A DNA stretch of 64,000 nucleotides, from contig CAYQJS010000024.1 in NCBI GenBank assembly GCA_964417895.1, forward strand, positions 1-64,000, written 5' to 3'. The notes under the pieces were generated by a model. It saw nothing but the letters and a program-made list of their open reading frames with translations. It had not been told where the DNA came from and did no database searches. Position numbers and translations under genes: made by a program. Source of the stretch: CAYQJS01 sp964417895 (GTDB lineage Bacteria; Chloroflexota; UBA6077; SHYK01). Shown piece by piece: positions 24,694 through 33,420 of this stretch; position 1 is the first letter of the stretch; each line of letters begins with the position of its first letter.

Positions 24694-26034
24694 ATGCCGC
24701 AAGCGACACGGGCTCGATTCATGTTGGTCGGCTGCGGTTGTGCTGTCGAGGCCTGGGCAGTCCTTGCTCTGCAACAGGCTCCTGGCGCAGACATCCCGCG
24801 GCACGTCACGGCCACGCTGGCCGCATGGGCCATCTACGTCCTGGCGCTCCGCCTGATTCTCACTCTGCCGAACGACCGGCCGAGGTGGGACCTCGGGTTG
24901 ATCTTTGCTATCGCCATCGTCGTTCGCGTAACGCTCCTCTTCAGCTCCCCAAGCCTGTCGGATGACATCTATCGCGCAGTCTGGGACGCTCGGCTCACGC
25001 ACCAGGGGGTGAACCCCTACGAATTTGCCCCCGGCGCGGCGGAGCTGGCCGTCTACCGCGACGACGCCATCTGGGAGCGCGTGAATCACAAGGAGCAGCG
25101 CACCCCTTACCCGCCCCTCGCCACCATCCTGAGTGCGGTCGCGTACGCGCTGCTCCCCGAGCGGCTCCTGGCGATGCAGATGCTTGCCGCGCTGCTGGAT
25201 CTGGCGGGGGCGGCATTGCTCGCGGGGTTCCTGGCACGGGTGGGGGGGGACCCACGCCGATCCCTGGCGCTCGCCTGGAGCCCCCTGGGGGCTCTGCACT
25301 TCGCTCATAGCGGCCATAACGACGCCGGGATGGTCGCCGCTGTCCTCCTCGGCGCGCTCCTGCTCACGTCGGCGCCACGGTGGCCCGCTCTGGTTGCGGT
25401 GGGCGCCGGCACCGCCATAAAGGGAGTGCCGATGCTTATGGTGCCCGCCTGGGTGAGAGCAACCGGGCCACTGGGCCTCGTGGCGTGGGGCGGCACCTGT
25501 GCCGCCGTGGCACTACCTTTTCTGAGCGCAGGCGCGGGGCTGGTCGCGGGAGTCTTCTCGGAAGTCGGCACCCAGCGTTTTAACGACAGCCTGTATCTGC
25601 TTCTGGAGCGCTCGCTGCAGCTGTTCGGCGTCGCGGGGGCGGCCACGGTGGCCACCGCCGTGGGCGCGGCCGCTGTCGTGGCCGCCGCTGCCGCCGCGGC
25701 GCGCCCCTTCACCACGCCCGATCGGGTTGTAGTCGATGGTCTGCGCGTGTTGGGCGTCTATCTCCTCGTGGCGCCCGTGGTGGAGCCGTGGTACTTCACC
25801 TGGCTCGCACCGATCACAGCGCTTCGGCTGATGCCCGCCGGGCACGCCGGCTTCCGTCTAAACGACGCACTAGCATGGCTCTGGCTGCTGGGGGCGGCGA
25901 CTCTAACGGAATTCACCTACCTGCCCGGCGGCTCGGCATGGTGGGTCCCCATTCGCGTCATTGAATATGGCCCCGCGTATGCACTGCTGGCGGCTGCACT
26001 GGTACGCTGGTGGCGGGGCCGAGGGCAAGAGTGA
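24694..26034 (+). CDS. Polytopic membrane glycosyltransferase, GT-C/GT87-like
   Basis: 446 residues with about eleven hydrophobic segments. The first outside loop carries an acidic pair in SPSLSDDIYRAVWDARLTHQG, the typical catalytic loop of GT-C enzymes that use polyprenyl-phosphate sugars. PYPPLATILSAVAYALLP and HSGHNDAGMVAAVLLGALLL recur in related mannosyl/arabinosyltransferases. A paralogous layout (TDIFNYALYGE, FNAHNDVLML) is seen in the gene at 33417-35027. Sugar and acceptor are unknown; a cell-envelope role is likely. Its 5' end faces the groES CIRCE element. Confidence 0.75.
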   Translation: MPQATRARFMLVGCGCAVEAWAVLALQQAPGADIPRHVTATLAAWAIYVLALRLILTLPNDRPRWDLGLIFAIAIVVRVTLLFSSPSLSDDIYRAVWDARLTHQGVNPYEFAPGAAELAVYRDDAIWERVNHKEQRTPYPPLATILSAVAYALLPERLLAMQMLAALLDLAGAALLAGFLARVGGDPRRSLALAWSPLGALHFAHSGHNDAGMVAAVLLGALLLTSAPRWPALVAVGAGTAIKGVPMLMVPAWVRATGPLGLVAWGGTCAAVALPFLSAGAGLVAGVFSEVGTQRFNDSLYLLLERSLQLFGVAGAATVATAVGAAAVVAAAAAAARPFTTPDRVVVDGLRVLGVYLLVAPVVEPWYFTWLAPITALRLMPAGHAGFRLNDALAWLWLLGAATLTEFTYLPGGSAWWVPIRVIEYGPAYALLAAALVRWWRGRGQE

Positions 26035-26153
26035 GCCAAACCCGAATGCCCATTGCCATGGGGCTGTGGAATTATTTGCCAGACGCGGATCCCATTTGGC
26101 GTCGCTGAGGACCGGCTTCGGGCCGCGTCCGCCGAAGGACGGTTACGGAGAGC

Positions 26154-26348
26154 TCAGGCCGAGCGACGCGCCATCCGCGTGCGCCGCTTGCGCTCTGCCC
26201 TTTTCAGTTTCGCGCGCGTCTTCTCGCCACGGCTCATGAAGGTCTGGTGCCGCTTGTAGTCACCGAGAATACCCTCGCGCTCGACACCCGACTTGAACCG
26301 ACGGAGCAGGCTGTCGAACGCCTCGCCGGGGCGCGCTGTTACTTGCAT
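26154..26348 (-). CDS. rpsU: Small ribosomal subunit protein bS21
   Basis: A 64-residue basic protein. It begins MQVTARPGEAFDSLLRRFKS, and its middle GILGDYKRHQTFMSRGEKTR and Arg/Lys-rich end match bS21. ATG 26348 fits the family N-terminus; a GTG three codons upstream is also possible. It is monocistronic here. The 118 bases downstream (26035-26153) show no strong terminator. Confidence 0.88.
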   Translation of the reverse strand: MQVTARPGEAFDSLLRRFKSGVEREGILGDYKRHQTFMSRGEKTRAKLKRAERKRRTRMARRSA

Positions 26349-26475
26349 CTGCCTCACCCGCCTCTCGGGGACGCTTCCCGCCGTCGCCCATTTTGGGCCT
26401 GGGCGGCATTCTACTCGCCCTTACGTCCAGTGTCAATCGGACACGACGAGCTGTCACAGCTTCATTACGCGACTG

Positions 26476-26503
26476 TTGACAGGCAGCCCGGCGTCTCTAG
26501 AAT
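26476..26503 (+). promoter_or_regulatory. Promoter of nrdJ
   Basis: TTGACA at 26476-26481, a 16-base spacer, then TAGAAT at 26498-26503. It lies about 170 bases before the nrdJ ATG in an A/T-richer stretch. The first NrdR-type box begins at the last base of the -10, so a repressor bound there would block initiation. Confidence 0.75.
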
Positions 26504-26550
26504 ACCAACATGTCGTATCTCAGACTTCTACGACATACAACATCTTGTAT
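26503..26550 (+). promoter_or_regulatory. Tandem NrdR-type boxes
   Basis: Two related imperfect palindromes: TACCAACATGTCGTAT (26503-26518) and ATACAACATCTTGTAT (26535-26550), each followed by CTCAG. Their starts are 32 bases apart, about three helical turns. This is the spacing and pattern known for NrdR boxes before ribonucleotide reductase genes. No nrdR gene is in the window. Confidence 0.75.
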
Positions 26551-26670
26551 CTCAGCCCAGAATATGCGAGGGTTGAGGCAGTCGCGCTAATGGGCTTGAG
26601 CGGCTGGACAACGGTGAAACACGTGTTCTATTATCACGGGGCCGGTTCCGGCCGGCTAGGGAGGTAACCG

Positions 26671-29157
26671 ATGCTCGATCATGCTCCGTCGAAGACTGTG
26701 CCGACTCCCCTACGGCCTCCTGCCGAACTCCCAGAGCCGAGCCTCACGCGCAACGCCCGGATCGTGCTCGAGCGCCGCTACCTCCATCGCAGAGACGGAG
26801 GCGAGCCGCTCGAGACACCCGGCGGCGCCATGTGGCGAGTGGCCTGTGAGATCGCCCGTGGGAGCGAGCCCTGGGCGAGCCGGGAGGAGCTCGAGGCGCT
26901 GCGCCGCGACTACTACGTAATGATGGCGCGGCTCGATTTCCTCCCGAACTCGCCGACCTTGATGAACGCGGGCAAGGAGAATGGCCTGCAATACTCGGCT
27001 TGCTACGTGCTGCCGGTACCGGACTCGATGGATGGAATCTTTGAGACCAACAAGCGAGCGGCTCTGATCCACAAGAGCGGCGGGGGGACTGGCTTCTCCT
27101 TCTCGCGGCTCCGGCCCGCCGGCGACATCGTCGGATCGACGGGCGGAGTCGCCAGCGGGCCCATCAGCTTCCTCGAGGTCTACAACGCCTCGACCGAGTC
27201 GGTGAAGCAGGGGGGCACGCGCCGCGGCGCGAACATGGGCATTCTGCGCGTCGACCATCCCGACATTCTCAAGTTCATCTACTGTAAGCGGGACCTTAAC
27301 GAGCGCAGCCAGATGGCCTACGAGGCCGTCGCGCCGTCCCTGACGCCCGACAAGCAGGAAGCCTTGAAGCGGGCGCTCCTCGAGTCGCAGATCAGCAATT
27401 TCAACATCTCCGTGGGCGTCACCGAGGAGTTCATGCAAGCCCTGGAGCGCGATGAGGAGTACGACCTCGTCCAGCCGCGCACCGGGGCAGTGCTCTCCCG
27501 ATTGCGCGCCCGCGACGTGTTCGAGCGGATGACGCAGTGCGCCTGGGAAACCGGAGATCCGGGCGTAGTTTTCCTCGACCGGATCAACGCGGGCCCGGCA
27601 AATCCGGTGCCCGAGATGGGGCCGATTGAGGCTACCAACCCCTGCGGAGAACAGCCCCTGTATCCCAACGAGGCGTGCAATCTAGGCTCTCTGAACCTGA
27701 TTCGTTTCCTCAAGGGCCCCACTGGGAACGGACACGCTGGAGTCGATCCGTCTCAGCGGATCGACTGGGACGCGATGGAGCGGACAATCCGCCTGGCGGT
27801 CCATTTCCTCGACGACGTGATCAACGTGAATCCATACCCGGACGATCTCATCGACCAGGCTGTCAAGTCCAATCGCAGGATCGGCCTCGGTGTCATGGGA
27901 TGGGCAGACCTGCTGGTGCTCCTTGGCGTCCCGTACGACAGCCACGAGGCGCTGGCCCTGGGCGAAGTGACGATGCAGTTCATCAACCGCATCGCTCACG
28001 ACGAGTCCGAACGCCTGGCCGAGGTGCGCGGGCCGTTCCCGATGTGGTCTAAGAGCATCTACAAGGGCGGAAAGGCGCTCCGCAACTCCACGGTGACGAC
28101 AATCGCCCCAACGGGGACAATCTCGATCATCGCCGGCTGCTCATCCGGCATCGAGCCGCTCTTCGCGCTTGTTTTCGACCGGCGTGGCTCGCTGGATGGA
28201 CAGCTCAGCCTTGAGACGAACCCCATGTTCGAGGAGATCGCGCGACGTGAGGGGTTCTGGACGGAGGAGCTGGCTCGGCAGGTGCACGAGCGGGGCACGG
28301 TGCGTGGCATAGCGGGCGTGCCGGATAAGTGGCAGGGCGTGTTTGGCACTGCGCACGATATCGACCTCACGTGGCACGTGCGCATGCAGGCCGCGTGGCA
28401 GAAGCACACCGACAACGCCGTCTCGAAAACCATCAACCTGTCGCACACCGCGACCGTAGACGACGTGGCCAACGCGTACCGCCTCGCCTACGAGACGGGC
28501 TGCAATGGCATCACCGTATTTCGCGATGGCTCGAAGGAGGGCGTTCTCCATGTCGGGTCCGGCTCGGCATCCCAGGCTGCAACCTCCGAGTCCGAGGTCG
28601 GGCCTCGGGAATCCAGAACCGGGTCCTCGATCGCGCCTCGGCCGCGAGCTCTCAGCGGGGTGACCTACCAGATCGAGACACCGCTCGGCACGGCCTACAT
28701 CACGATCAACCAGGACGAGAGCGGCGAGCCGCTTGAGGTCTTCGTGAACCAGGGGAAAGCGGGCAGCGACATCGCGCCGCTCTCCGAGGCGGTCGGCAAG
28801 CTCAGCACGATCATCCTCCAGGTGCCTTCGGCCATGCCTGCGCGGGCGCGGGTGCGAAAGATGATCGACAGGTTGAGGGGTATCGGCGGAACGACCAGCA
28901 CGGGCTTCGGGCCCGATCGCACTCGTTCTCTGCCGGATGCGCTCGCCAAGGTGCTCGAGCAGCATCTAGAGAGCCTGGACCCCGCTAGCACAACCGCCGA
29001 TCCGCCGGGCGGCACCCGCGAAGCGGGAGCCTCTCATCCGGCGGCCAACGGCAAGACACTGCAGCTGTCGGGTGCCTTCTGCCCGGACTGCGGCCTCGCG
29101 CTGGTGCATGAGGAGGGCTGCGACAAGTGCTTCACGTGCGGCTACTCGCGCTGCTAG
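26671..29157 (+). CDS. nrdJ: Adenosylcobalamin-dependent (class II) ribonucleoside-diphosphate reductase
   Basis: Makes deoxyribonucleotides using a B12-generated thiyl radical. 828 residues. FLPNSPTLMNAGKENGLQYS leads to the SACYVLPV cysteine. GGGTGFSFSRLRPAGDIV follows, and NPCGEQPLYPNEACNLGSLN carries the active-site Cys and Glu. APTGTISIIAGCSSGIEP, then a linker and a C-terminal zinc-ribbon-like CPDCGLALVHEEGCDKCFTC, end the protein. GGGAGGT precedes the ATG. Being class II, it needs no oxygen and no NrdB subunit, and it depends on the B12 made or imported via the riboswitch-controlled genes at 1-3.6 kb. Regulation by NrdR is predicted. Confidence 0.95.
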   Translation: MLDHAPSKTVPTPLRPPAELPEPSLTRNARIVLERRYLHRRDGGEPLETPGGAMWRVACEIARGSEPWASREELEALRRDYYVMMARLDFLPNSPTLMNAGKENGLQYSACYVLPVPDSMDGIFETNKRAALIHKSGGGTGFSFSRLRPAGDIVGSTGGVASGPISFLEVYNASTESVKQGGTRRGANMGILRVDHPDILKFIYCKRDLNERSQMAYEAVAPSLTPDKQEALKRALLESQISNFNISVGVTEEFMQALERDEEYDLVQPRTGAVLSRLRARDVFERMTQCAWETGDPGVVFLDRINAGPANPVPEMGPIEATNPCGEQPLYPNEACNLGSLNLIRFLKGPTGNGHAGVDPSQRIDWDAMERTIRLAVHFLDDVINVNPYPDDLIDQAVKSNRRIGLGVMGWADLLVLLGVPYDSHEALALGEVTMQFINRIAHDESERLAEVRGPFPMWSKSIYKGGKALRNSTVTTIAPTGTISIIAGCSSGIEPLFALVFDRRGSLDGQLSLETNPMFEEIARREGFWTEELARQVHERGTVRGIAGVPDKWQGVFGTAHDIDLTWHVRMQAAWQKHTDNAVSKTINLSHTATVDDVANAYRLAYETGCNGITVFRDGSKEGVLHVGSGSASQAATSESEVGPRESRTGSSIAPRPRALSGVTYQIETPLGTAYITINQDESGEPLEVFVNQGKAGSDIAPLSEAVGKLSTIILQVPSAMPARARVRKMIDRLRGIGGTTSTGFGPDRTRSLPDALAKVLEQHLESLDPASTTADPPGGTREAGASHPAANGKTLQLSGAFCPDCGLALVHEEGCDKCFTCGYSRC

Positions 29158-29187
29158 CCTCTACGAGGGAGCGGTCAGCCGCAGCCG

Positions 29188-29193
29188 TATAAT
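29188..29193 (+). promoter_or_regulatory. -10 element of the tRNA gene
   Basis: A perfect TATAAT ends 9 bases before the mature tRNA 5' end. No convincing -35 is seen. Confidence 0.6.
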
Positions 29194-29202
29194 CCCGGGC
29201 AC

Positions 29203-29276
29203 GGCGGGGTAGCTCAGATGGTCAGAGCGAGCGACTCATAACCGCTAGGTCGTGGGTTCGATCCCCACCCCCGCCA
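29203..29276 (+). tRNA. tRNA with CAT anticodon (Met, or Ile2)
   Basis: A 74-nt cloverleaf. The acceptor is GGCGGGG/CCCCGCC, the D stem GCTC/GAGC, the anticodon loop CTCATAA, and the T arm GTGGG-TTCGATC-CCCAC with discriminator A. CCA is not encoded. The anticodon stem AGCGA/CCGCT has an A-C mismatch at the loop-closing pair (31-39). It lacks initiator-tRNA features (no C1-A72 type mismatch, no GGG/CCC anticodon stem), so it is elongator Met or lysidine-modified Ile. Confidence 0.92.
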
Positions 29277-29481
29277 CCCTCGAGCGCCCTTTTTGTCTGG
29301 CTCGTTGGTCGATTCCACCCGCGACGTATGATCGGTTGCTCATGCCGCCCGATCTCCCCAGCGAGCGAATGCTCGCTTTGCCTGGTATCTTATGTTTGCG
29401 CCGGCCGGTGGTGGTGTGGCATCCTGATTTTCGAGGCTGGCTTTAGGAGCCTCCCGCGATACGACCGAAGGAGAACGTACG

Positions 29482-30975
29482 ATGAAGTTGCTGCTCAGCC
29501 GGGTGCTCTTGCTGGCGCTGATCGTTGCTTTGACTGTGCCGGCTGGCGCCACTGCCCAGACTGCTACTCCCACCGCTACCGCCCTGCCAACGGCCACCGA
29601 TACGCCAACGCCAACCGCAACTCTCACGGCGACAGCCACGGCCACGGCGACTGTGCCCGCCCCCGTCCCATTCGTCGCCTACGTCCCCGTAGTATTGAAG
29701 CAGTTGGCGGGAAGCAACACCGGAATTCAGGTCCAGAACACATCGAGCTCTCCGGCCACCGTCCAGGTCTTCTACTACAACCGCATGGGTCAGTCCAGTC
29801 CTACCTGGACGAACACCGCCACGGTTGCTGCGGGCGCGTCCGAGACCTTCTACCAGGGGGCGGACCCCGACTTGCCGATTGGCTTCGACGGATCAGCTAT
29901 TGTCCAGGCGACCCAGAGCATCCGCGCCATCGTGAACCACACCAACTACGACCGGCCCACGGCTTCAGCCGGATCGTTCCCAGCTCCCTCGTCGAGTAAT
30001 GTCATGCAGGCTAGCCTCCCGGCAGTGTTCGGGGGCCTCGGCCGCGATTTCACCACGATCCACATTCAGAACACCGGCTCCATGCAGGCGACGTTCACGG
30101 TGTCCCTCTTTCCGAGCGGAAGTGGTGCCGCGGTGGCGTCGATACCGGTCGTGATTCAGCCACTCGCCGCCGAGCGTGTGCGCCTTGCCCCCGGACTCGG
30201 TCTCCCGAGCAACTTCGCGGGAACAGCCTTGGTTACCAGTTCCACCAGCACCCTCGTAGCCGCCGCTGAGACGCTGAATGAAGACACGGGCATCATGACG
30301 AGCTATGCGGCATTTCCGCAGGGCGCCAGCGTGCAGAACGCCCCGCTGCTGTTCAAGAATTTCCTCGGCTGGGTGAGCAGCGCCCACGGGATGAATGTGT
30401 CCGGCGGAACAGTGACAGTGAACGCCACGCTCTACCACCGGGACAGCGCCCTCAGCTATCCGCTCACCCCGCGTACACTGGCTCCCAACGAGGGTTACAC
30501 ATGGTCCCTGCCCGCCCTGGCTGACCTGCCCGATGGTGTGTGGTCGGGCGTGTTCAGCGCGAACGGGGCCATCGCGCTAGTGGTCCAGGAGACCAACACG
30601 AGCCGCGGAACGGGGATGGCCTACAGCGGGTTCAGCGGCGGAACCCCCAGCATCAGCATCCCACTAACGTTCAGGGACAGCAACGGCTGGGATACAGGCA
30701 TCCAGGTGCAGAATCTGGGCGTCATTGAAAGCATTGTCACGGTGGAGCACTTCCGTACCGACACAGGAGGCCGCGTAGCCGTCGAAGCGGAAGGGATTCC
30801 CCCCGGCGAGTCTAGGACCTTCTACCAGCCCGCGAACGCGAATCTGGCCCCCGGGCACGTCGGATCGGCCGTGATCACGAGCAACAATGGCCAGCCCATC
30901 GTCGCCATTGTGAACGAGGTCAACTACCTCAGGGGTGGTGACGCAGCCATGGCGTACGAAGGCATCAACTACTGA
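29482..30975 (+). CDS. Secreted repeat protein with Thr/Pro-rich linker
   Basis: 497 residues. A signal peptide (MKLLLSRVLLLALIVALTV, cleavage near AGATAQ) is followed by a 40-residue Thr/Ala/Pro linker rich in TATPT units. Then come about four related beta-sandwich-like repeats, recognisable by NTGIQVQNTSSSPATVQVFY, TTIHIQNTGSMQATFTVSLF and DTGIQVQNLGVIESIVTVEH, and by paired endings such as GASETFYQGADPDLPIGFDG and GESRTFYQPANANLAPGHVG. It is probably a surface or extracellular protein. GAAGGAG precedes the ATG. Function unknown. Confidence 0.8.
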   Translation: MKLLLSRVLLLALIVALTVPAGATAQTATPTATALPTATDTPTPTATLTATATATATVPAPVPFVAYVPVVLKQLAGSNTGIQVQNTSSSPATVQVFYYNRMGQSSPTWTNTATVAAGASETFYQGADPDLPIGFDGSAIVQATQSIRAIVNHTNYDRPTASAGSFPAPSSSNVMQASLPAVFGGLGRDFTTIHIQNTGSMQATFTVSLFPSGSGAAVASIPVVIQPLAAERVRLAPGLGLPSNFAGTALVTSSTSTLVAAAETLNEDTGIMTSYAAFPQGASVQNAPLLFKNFLGWVSSAHGMNVSGGTVTVNATLYHRDSALSYPLTPRTLAPNEGYTWSLPALADLPDGVWSGVFSANGAIALVVQETNTSRGTGMAYSGFSGGTPSISIPLTFRDSNGWDTGIQVQNLGVIESIVTVEHFRTDTGGRVAVEAEGIPPGESRTFYQPANANLAPGHVGSAVITSNNGQPIVAIVNEVNYLRGGDAAMAYEGINY

Positions 30976-31027
30976 CGGCCGGCGGGCGGGCGGAGCTAGC
31001 ACGCCCAAGACGAATGCGCGACGACTG

Positions 31028-31378
31028 ATGGACGACTCTTTCGTGCGCGTCGCTCGGGTCGAAGATGTATCGCCGGGCACCTGCCGTGATGTGGAGGTGG
31101 ACGATCAGGTTGTGCTCATCGCCCGCGTCGACGGCCAGTTCTACGCGTTCAGTGGCTGGTGCACCCACCAGGGCACGGCGCTCGCACTGGGCACCCTGCG
31201 CGACCACACCCTCACCTGCTATGCGCACCTGTGGAGCTACGACGTGAGATCCGGCCAGCCTATCTGGCCGCCGCTCGCGCGCGTCGCGCCGGGGTACCGA
31301 CTCCGCACGTACCCGGTGCGTGTGGAAGATGGCAACCTGTTTGTGTCTCGTAAGCCAGGGCGGGCCGGCCTGAACTAG
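31028..31378 (+). CDS. Rieske-type [2Fe-2S] ferredoxin
   Basis: 116 residues. The Rieske motifs are WCTHQGTALALGTL (C-x-H) and LTCYAHLWSYDV (C-x-x-H), 15 residues apart, in a small stand-alone domain. It could serve as electron donor to a Rieske oxygenase such as the one at 8966-10297, though it is not adjacent. ATG 31028 is chosen; the longer frame upstream overlaps the preceding gene. No clear ribosome-binding site is seen, so the start is less certain. Confidence 0.85.
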   Translation: MDDSFVRVARVEDVSPGTCRDVEVDDQVVLIARVDGQFYAFSGWCTHQGTALALGTLRDHTLTCYAHLWSYDVRSGQPIWPPLARVAPGYRLRTYPVRVEDGNLFVSRKPGRAGLN

Positions 31379-31382
31379 CTGG

Positions 31383-32219
31383 TCAGTTCATCCGCGAGGC
31401 CATGTCGCGCACGAAGCGGCGCCACGCCTGAAAGCGGTGGCGCTGGCGGGCCTCGGGAGGGCGACGCCGGGCCTTCTCAATGTCCCGAAGGGCCGCCCGG
31501 TATTCTCCGGCCCCCGCCAGCAGGACAGCGCGCTGCCGATGGAGGCCACCGTCGTCCGGATTGAGAAGGAGCATTCGGTCGAGCGCCGAGCGGGCTCGCA
31601 CTGAATCGTCCCGCGCCCTGTAGATGGCGAGCAGGTTCGTCAGCACTCGGGTGAGAACCTGTCTCGTGCTCTGGGGCGCGAGCATTGCGCGATCGAAGGG
31701 GAGGTCGCGTCCATGGATCTGCTGGACGCGCTCCACGCAATCCGCCTCACTCAGATTCGCGCGACCCAAAAAAGGGTCGACGTAGGTTCTCGCTTCAACT
31801 ACTCGGATGAGAAAGTGCCCTGGAAGCCCTACGCCCTCGACAGCCAGGCCGAGGCGCCGCGCGACCTCCATGTACACGATCGATAGCGTGATGGGGATCC
31901 CCCGACGCCGATCGAGCACCTCGTTCAGAAAGCTATTACGCGGGTCGTAATAGTCAACATCATTTCCACGGAACAGCTCTCGGTCGTGGAGGAAGGTGGC
32001 GAGCGCCGCGCTGACCGCCGCGGCGTCGCGCGTGTTGTCGGCTTCTTCTCGGATATCGTCGGCGAGCGCGTCAACGCGCGCCAGGTATGCTCCAATGTCC
32101 AGGTCGGGATACTCCTCCGCGGCAATGAGCAGCGCCGTTTCGGCTAGAGGGATCGCCTCGCTCGGGCGAGCGGCGAAGGCGGCGAACGACGCCCGGGCCC
32201 TGCGCACCGCGTCATTCAC
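31383..32219 (-). CDS. SirB1-family transglutaminase-like/TPR protein
   Basis: 278 residues. The SirB1-type domain contains YYDPRNSFLNEVLDRRRGIP, ITLSIVYMEVARRLGLAVEG and LPGHFLIRVVEARTYVDPF, followed by C-terminal TPR-like helices (LLNPDDGGLHRQRAVLLAGA). The fold is transglutaminase-like, but the catalytic Cys is replaced by Ser/Thr (ITLS), as in most SirB1 proteins, so it is likely non-enzymatic. Molecular role is unknown. It converges with the Rieske ferredoxin gene, with only 4 bases between stops. Confidence 0.8.
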   Translation of the reverse strand: MNDAVRRARASFAAFAARPSEAIPLAETALLIAAEEYPDLDIGAYLARVDALADDIREEADNTRDAAAVSAALATFLHDRELFRGNDVDYYDPRNSFLNEVLDRRRGIPITLSIVYMEVARRLGLAVEGVGLPGHFLIRVVEARTYVDPFLGRANLSEADCVERVQQIHGRDLPFDRAMLAPQSTRQVLTRVLTNLLAIYRARDDSVRARSALDRMLLLNPDDGGLHRQRAVLLAGAGEYRAALRDIEKARRRPPEARQRHRFQAWRRFVRDMASRMN

Positions 32220-32430
32220 GGCCTCACCTCAAGAACGGGGGAGGTCTCCCCTGGGGGCTCTGCGACACCATTTCGCGCTGCCTGCTCGGCGAGAAGTGCA
32301 ACACGACTCATTATAGAGAGCGCGAGCGGCGCGGTTGCGCGTTCCGGCTCGGCCCGACTATTCTTACCGGAACTCCTCGCCGGTTCGCTCGGCCAACCCG
32401 TCCATGTTACTTCAGTTTTGAGGATCATCG

Positions 32431-33420
32431 ATGACTCAAGCCGCGTCGGCACCGCCCATCCCTAATGCGTGGGGGATGCGGGTCGTTCCTTGCAACCTGT
32501 GCCGCGCGACTTCGTATAGCGAGGTTTACCCTTCCCGCCTCCCCGACATGAGCATCCGTGACGTGCAAGAGATCTTCACGTGCACCAGCTCTGCTTACGG
32601 CGAGTGCGGGCCGATCGTGCGCTGCGATAACTGCGGCTTTGTTTATCAGAATCCTCAGCCGGATCCTAACTGGATTCTTCGTGTCTACGAGTCGGTAGTC
32701 GATGCCCGATACGACGAGGAGCGTGAAGGCCGCGTCCATACCTTCCGAAGGTCGTTGAGCGAACTCTCGCAGCACCTCTCGACTGGGCGACTGCTGGACG
32801 TGGGCAGCCACCTCGGTGTCTTCGTCGAGGTGGCACGGGCCGGTGGGTGGGACGCGGAGGGCGTGGAGCCGTCACGCTGGGCAGCTGAGCTGGCCCGCTC
32901 CAGGGACCTTCCCGTGACGCAGGGCGCGGTGGCTGACCTCGAGCGCCCCGGCGGGACGTACGATGCCGTCACCCTCTGGGACGTCATAGAGCATCTCGCC
33001 GATCCATCGGCAGAGCTATGCCGCTTGCATCGGATGCTGCGCCCGGGGGGCGTCATCGCCATCTCTACCATGGACGTCGATGCGGCCGCGGCACGGCTCC
33101 TCGGACGCCGCTGGCCCTGGTACATGCAGATGCACCTGTTCTACTTCTCCCGCCGCACGCTGACGCGGCTCGTTGAGCAGGTGGGCTTCGAGGTCGTGGA
33201 GATCCGGCGCCATCGCAGGATCGTCCGAGTCGCCTATCTCGTTTCCAGGCTAGAGCGGCGGTTGGGAGTGCTCTATCCCCCGCTGGCGGGTGCCGTGAAC
33301 GCCGTTGGGATCGGAAAGCGCCTCGTAACCGCGGACCTCGGCGACCTGATCACGCTTTTCGCCCGAAAGCCCGCGCTCGACACCCCAGAAGCCCGTCGCA
33401 ACGGGCACGGAGCCTATTGA
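32431..33420 (+). CDS. Class I SAM-dependent methyltransferase with N-terminal zinc-binding motif
   Basis: 329 residues. The N-terminal Cys motifs VVPCNLCRATS and VRCDNCGFVYQNPQP form a likely zinc site. A methyltransferase core with LLDVGSHLGVFVEVARAGG (SAM site), YDAVTLWDVIEHLADPSAEL and MLRPGGVIAISTM follows. This layout is common in methyltransferases from envelope sugar clusters. It overlaps the next gene (TTGA at 33417-33420), a membrane glycosyltransferase, supporting a joint role in glycan or glycolipid modification. Confidence 0.82.
   Translation: MTQAASAPPIPNAWGMRVVPCNLCRATSYSEVYPSRLPDMSIRDVQEIFTCTSSAYGECGPIVRCDNCGFVYQNPQPDPNWILRVYESVVDARYDEEREGRVHTFRRSLSELSQHLSTGRLLDVGSHLGVFVEVARAGGWDAEGVEPSRWAAELARSRDLPVTQGAVADLERPGGTYDAVTLWDVIEHLADPSAELCRLHRMLRPGGVIAISTMDVDAAAARLLGRRWPWYMQMHLFYFSRRTLTRLVEQVGFEVVEIRRHRRIVRVAYLVSRLERRLGVLYPPLAGAVNAVGIGKRLVTADLGDLITLFARKPALDTPEARRNGHGAY

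Noticed and set aside
29560..29660. A microsatellite (accgctacc) inside the secreted protein gene
   Set aside because: Explained by the Thr/Ala/Pro linker it encodes.
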